Shown: positions 7,294 through 9,219 of the stretch, one piece after another
Layout of the letters: each line of letters opens with the position of its first letter
How positions within the stretch are numbered: the stretch's first letter is position 1
Assembly: GCA_036379295.1 (NCBI GenBank)
Contig: DASVGY010000134.1
Coordinates: forward strand, 1 to 9,219
DNA: 9,219 nucleotides
From: Pseudopedobacter sp036379295
GTDB lineage: Bacteria > Bacteroidota > Bacteroidia > Sphingobacteriales > Sphingobacteriaceae
Reading direction: 5' to 3'
Translations under genes and position numbers: made by a program
Notes under the pieces: generated by a model
Told to the model about the DNA's origin: nothing
The model's database searches: none
The model's input: the letters and a program-made list of their open reading frames with translations, nothing else

Positions 7294-7434
7294 TTATTGG
7301 CGTTGCTTATTTACGGCTAACCGATTTGTCAGCCTAATAATCATCAAGGGTAAAATTACCACCAATGAAATGCTTAGGATGTCAGAATTGTAAGAATTTG
7401 TGGTATAAATGTTCAAAAAGCAAATAAAGCCCAT
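7294..7434 (-). CDS. Unassigned 46-codon frame, hydrophobic small protein (doubtful)
   Basis: From ATG at 7434 to TAA at 7294 the minus strand encodes a 46-residue peptide with two hydrophobic stretches: one at the start (MGFICFLNIY) and a longer one (ILSISLVVILPLMII) followed by a basic tail (RLTNRLAVNKQRQ). That gives the look of a small membrane protein with a positively charged cytoplasmic end. The frame is open five codons further upstream (to 7449) and is then closed by TAA. No ribosome site is visible, and there is no recognised family. It may be a real small gene between M28 and GH43, the tail of a decayed larger gene, or chance. A second frame overlaps it (7504-7382) without a start codon, which argues for a relic or a structured intergenic element. 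Confidence 0.2.
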   Translation of the reverse strand: MGFICFLNIYTTNSYNSDILSISLVVILPLMIIRLTNRLAVNKQRQ

Positions 7435-7581
7435 AAGGCCGCCGATAAGTTAACCTTACAGCAGTATAATATGGTTTATTGAGGATGGCGTTTTTTTTGA
7501 GATTTTACGGTCGCAATTGAAACATCGGGCTAATGCCAGCGCTATATTGCTAAAGTGTCTTCCAGTTTTGTAGCTATAAAC

Positions 7582-8880
7582 TTACTTTACACCAAGCACT
7601 CTGGATGGCGTATCTTTTCCGCTAACAATGGAGCCGGAACTAATTGCTATTGCTTTAATAATCTCGGTAATGTTTGTAACATCTAAGGTCTCAAACTCAT
7701 CATCAACCGAGTGGTATAGTTTATCGGTATCTATTTGGTCCGACGAAATAGTGTGTGCTGGCACTCCTAACATGGCTAGGGTAGCATTATCAGAACGATA
7801 GAAAAGATTTTCTTTTGGATAAGGATCTGGATAAAATTTAAAAGGTGTGCCTTGCAGGTTCTGTTGCAAAATTTCGCCAAAGTTTGAATGCTCAAAGCCG
7901 GTTATAAAAGCATTGTGCTTACCAAACTTTGATTGCTTCCCTATCATTTCGATATTAAACATGGCTACTACTTTATTTGGATCTAGTTGTTTAGAGAAAT
8001 ACTGCGAACCATAGCCGCCAATCTCTTCGGCTGTAAAAGCCACAAATAGCAAAGTACGTTCGTTGTTTTTTTGTTGAGCAAAATATTTAGCCAATGCGAT
8101 TACCGCGGTTGTTCCGCTGGCATCGTCATCGGCTCCGTTTGCAATTGAATCTTTATCAACTGATTTAATTACCCCTAAATGGTCGTAATGGCCACTAAAA
8201 ATTACGTATTCATTGGGTTTGGATTTGCCGGGTAAAACGCCTAAAACATTAAACATTGGAACACTGTTAACTTTGTTTGTAAAACTTAGCTTAAAACCAA
8301 CTACTTCTTGATTGCTTAACAGATAAACAATAGTTGGGCTTTCTTTTTGGCCAATTGACATGTTACCCTGATTTAAATAAGCTTTTAATCTATTAAACGA
8401 AGGCCTAAGATGCTCATCTATTTGCACCAATAAGTCTGTTTTACTATGGCTTATCTCTTGGTATTTCGCAAAAAAATCATCGTCTTTACTAATTTTAAAC
8501 AAGCGTGGCGCACTCTGCATTTCAAGCTTTTCCTTTGGCGAAGAAACAATGTAGTCATCGTTTGCAATGCTTTTTCCGTTGATGGTTAACCTACCACCAA
8601 TGGGTACAACGTTACTTAGCCGAAAGTTTTGACGATAGCTTTTTGCATCCTTAAAATAACTTAACCCGGCCAATTTAAACTCGGCTGCAATAAAATCTGC
8701 TGCCTTTGCAATCTCAGTTGGTTTTAAAGAATTTCTCCCTTTCATATCATCTGCCGATAGCGTTTTGATAATGCGAGCTACTTCTTTTTCCGAAATATTG
8801 GGTGTTGGGGCATTTTGTGCGTTGCAGCTCTGCGCAAGCAAGGACATGATGAGGCCGAAGGAAAGTAATTTGCTGTTCAT
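7582..8880 (-). CDS. M28 family zinc aminopeptidase, exported
   Basis: The 432-residue product is an M28 metallopeptidase with two catalytic zinc ions, removing N-terminal residues from peptides. The leader ends in LLAQSC (Cys19), a common Bacteroidota lipoprotein signal, so it should sit on a membrane facing the periplasm or outside. Residues 30-90 are an N-terminal helical part, and about 90-205 form an inserted, PA-like region. The catalytic core follows with SGHYDHLG (229-236; ligand H231), NGADDDASG (248-256; bridging D251), TAEEIG (283-288; E285 general base, E286 ligand), NIEMIG (309-314; E311 where many relatives have Asp) and YHSVDDEFETLD (389-400; ligand H390). F360YRSDN is a further conserved patch. 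All required residues are present. The exact substrate is unknown. The gene appears monocistronic: 357 bp separates it from GH43 and at least 339 bp lies upstream. An AAGG four bases before the ATG is too close to count as a good ribosome site. Confidence 0.92.
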   Translation of the reverse strand: MNSKLLSFGLIMSLLAQSCNAQNAPTPNISEKEVARIIKTLSADDMKGRNSLKPTEIAKAADFIAAEFKLAGLSYFKDAKSYRQNFRLSNVVPIGGRLTINGKSIANDDYIVSSPKEKLEMQSAPRLFKISKDDDFFAKYQEISHSKTDLLVQIDEHLRPSFNRLKAYLNQGNMSIGQKESPTIVYLLSNQEVVGFKLSFTNKVNSVPMFNVLGVLPGKSKPNEYVIFSGHYDHLGVIKSVDKDSIANGADDDASGTTAVIALAKYFAQQKNNERTLLFVAFTAEEIGGYGSQYFSKQLDPNKVVAMFNIEMIGKQSKFGKHNAFITGFEHSNFGEILQQNLQGTPFKFYPDPYPKENLFYRSDNATLAMLGVPAHTISSDQIDTDKLYHSVDDEFETLDVTNITEIIKAIAISSGSIVSGKDTPSRVLGVK

Positions 8881-9219
8881 TTACCTTGATTTTTTTATTT
8901 CGATTTGATTCTTTACTTATTTAATTAGCGCTAAAACCTGTTGAACCAGAATGTAAGATAATAATTTGTAGCTGTTATTTATGATGGCGTACAAAACGCG
9001 AAAATTAAAAACGTAGATTGTATTTAAAGGATTGCGGCTATTTTACTCATCATTTTACAACACGCTATTTTAAAAACTACTCCGCCAATTTAAGTTAAAA
9101 GTGCTTAGTAGCAGATTGTTCCGCAAAAAAAAATTCTTCCCGTTCAAGAATAAGTGGTAAAAGAGGCAACTTTAAAAGAGGATAGCTTGACTAATTACAA
9201 GTCTGAAAAAAAAAGCCCT
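8881..9219. other. 339-bp region upstream of M28, no gene seen
   Basis: No complete gene is visible on either strand. The minus strand has one 41-codon stop-to-stop frame (9042-8920) without ATG, which is not enough to call a gene. A 6-bp inverted repeat, ATTCTT (9133-9138) with AAGAAT (9146-9151), has a 7-base loop and no T-tract. No good TAnnTTTG promoter was found ahead of the M28 start; TACGTTTT near 9012-9019 on the minus strand is the nearest match. The M28 promoter must lie here but I cannot point to it. Confidence 0.45.
9206..9219 (-). terminator. Half of a terminator cut by the window edge
   Basis: Read on the minus strand the window begins AGGGC followed by T9 (9219 down to 9206). 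This is what the 3' arm and U-tract of a Rho-independent terminator look like, so a minus-strand gene probably ends just beyond the window. The matching 5' arm (GCCCT-like on the minus strand) would lie outside, so the hairpin itself cannot be confirmed. Confidence 0.35.

Larger units (their letters stand above)
7225..7581. other. 357-bp gap between M28 and GH43: control region plus coding-like stretch
   Basis: The gap separates two same-strand genes. Its left end (7225-7290) is the probable control region of the GH cluster, with a dyad and no strong Bacteroidota -7/-33 pair (TAnnTTTG). Its middle (7294-7504) translates in two minus-strand frames into unbroken protein-like sequence: 51 codons at 7449-7297, and 41 stop-to-stop codons at 7504-7382. 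A T8 run on the plus strand (7491-7498) follows GGCG but has no real stem. No clear terminator was found downstream of the M28 stop. Confidence 0.45.

Noticed and set aside
7109..7393. A 94-codon plus-strand frame crossing the GH43 start and its upstream region.
   Set aside because: It overlaps the GH43 signal-peptide coding region on the opposite strand and the dyad, and its translation resembles no family. It is a shadow frame.
7435..7498. Plus-strand GGCG followed by T8 as a Rho-independent terminator.
   Set aside because: The only complementary GC-rich stretch (CCGCC near 7439-7443) gives a short stem with a loop of more than 40 bases, and no plus-strand gene ends here.
1..9219. tRNA, rRNA, CRISPR repeats, riboswitch, insertion sequence, phage or defence genes.
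   Set aside because: No cloverleaf-like sequence, regularly spaced repeat, transposase motif or nuclease/toxin-like gene was recognised by reading both strands.

Overview
The window looks like chromosomal DNA of an AT-rich Bacteroidota, most likely a Sphingobacteriaceae/Pedobacter-like soil or plant-litter bacterium. This is inferred from the protein style (Bacteroidota-type secretion signals with Gln after the cleavage site, Cys lipoprotein signals), the lack of Shine-Dalgarno sequences, and a set of exported polysaccharide-degrading enzymes. No rRNA, tRNA, CRISPR array, transposase or phage gene was seen.

Layout. (1) 55-1419, plus strand: a two-gene unit encoding a cytosolic SRPBCC-fold protein and an exported metallo-beta-lactamase (MBL)-fold protein with an altered metal motif. 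(2) 1420-1594: a convergent gap with weak hairpins and a possible decayed reading frame whose translation resembles the C-terminus of the SRPBCC protein. (3) 1595-7224, minus strand, transcribed right to left: a glycoside hydrolase cluster, GH43 then GH3 (with PA14) then GH35. GH43 and GH3 are 39 bp apart and surely co-transcribed. GH35 follows after 188 bp that holds a perfect palindrome. (4) 7225-7581: a 357-bp gap with a TTTGTTC-N11-GAACAAA dyad just upstream of GH43 and an unassigned 46-codon reading frame for a hydrophobic peptide. (5) 7582-8880, minus strand: an exported M28 zinc aminopeptidase. (6) 8881-9219: noncoding as far as can be seen, ending in what looks like half of a terminator cut by the window edge.

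How the genes work together. All three glycosidases carry export signals: GH43 and GH35 as predicted lipoproteins, GH3 with a signal peptidase I-type leader. All keep their catalytic residues. GH43 resembles subfamily-1 beta-xylosidases, GH3 resembles the xylosidase/arabinofuranosidase clade, and GH35 is the DUF5597-containing bacterial beta-galactosidase type. Together they suggest exo-acting trimming of galactose- and xylose-containing hemicellulose oligosaccharides (xylan, galactosylated xylan or xyloglucan) in the periplasm or at the outer membrane. No SusC/SusD pair, endo-glycanase or sensor/regulator lies in the window, so this is either the edge of a larger utilization locus or a small stand-alone trimming operon. 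The M28 peptidase and the SRPBCC/MBL pair have no evident link to the sugar cluster. The sampled MBL rows are more AT-rich than the sampled GH3 rows.

I did not find a clearly new multi-gene system. The points most worth a second look are the noncanonical MBL motif, the dyad ahead of the GH cluster, and the two intergenic stretches with coding-like translations.
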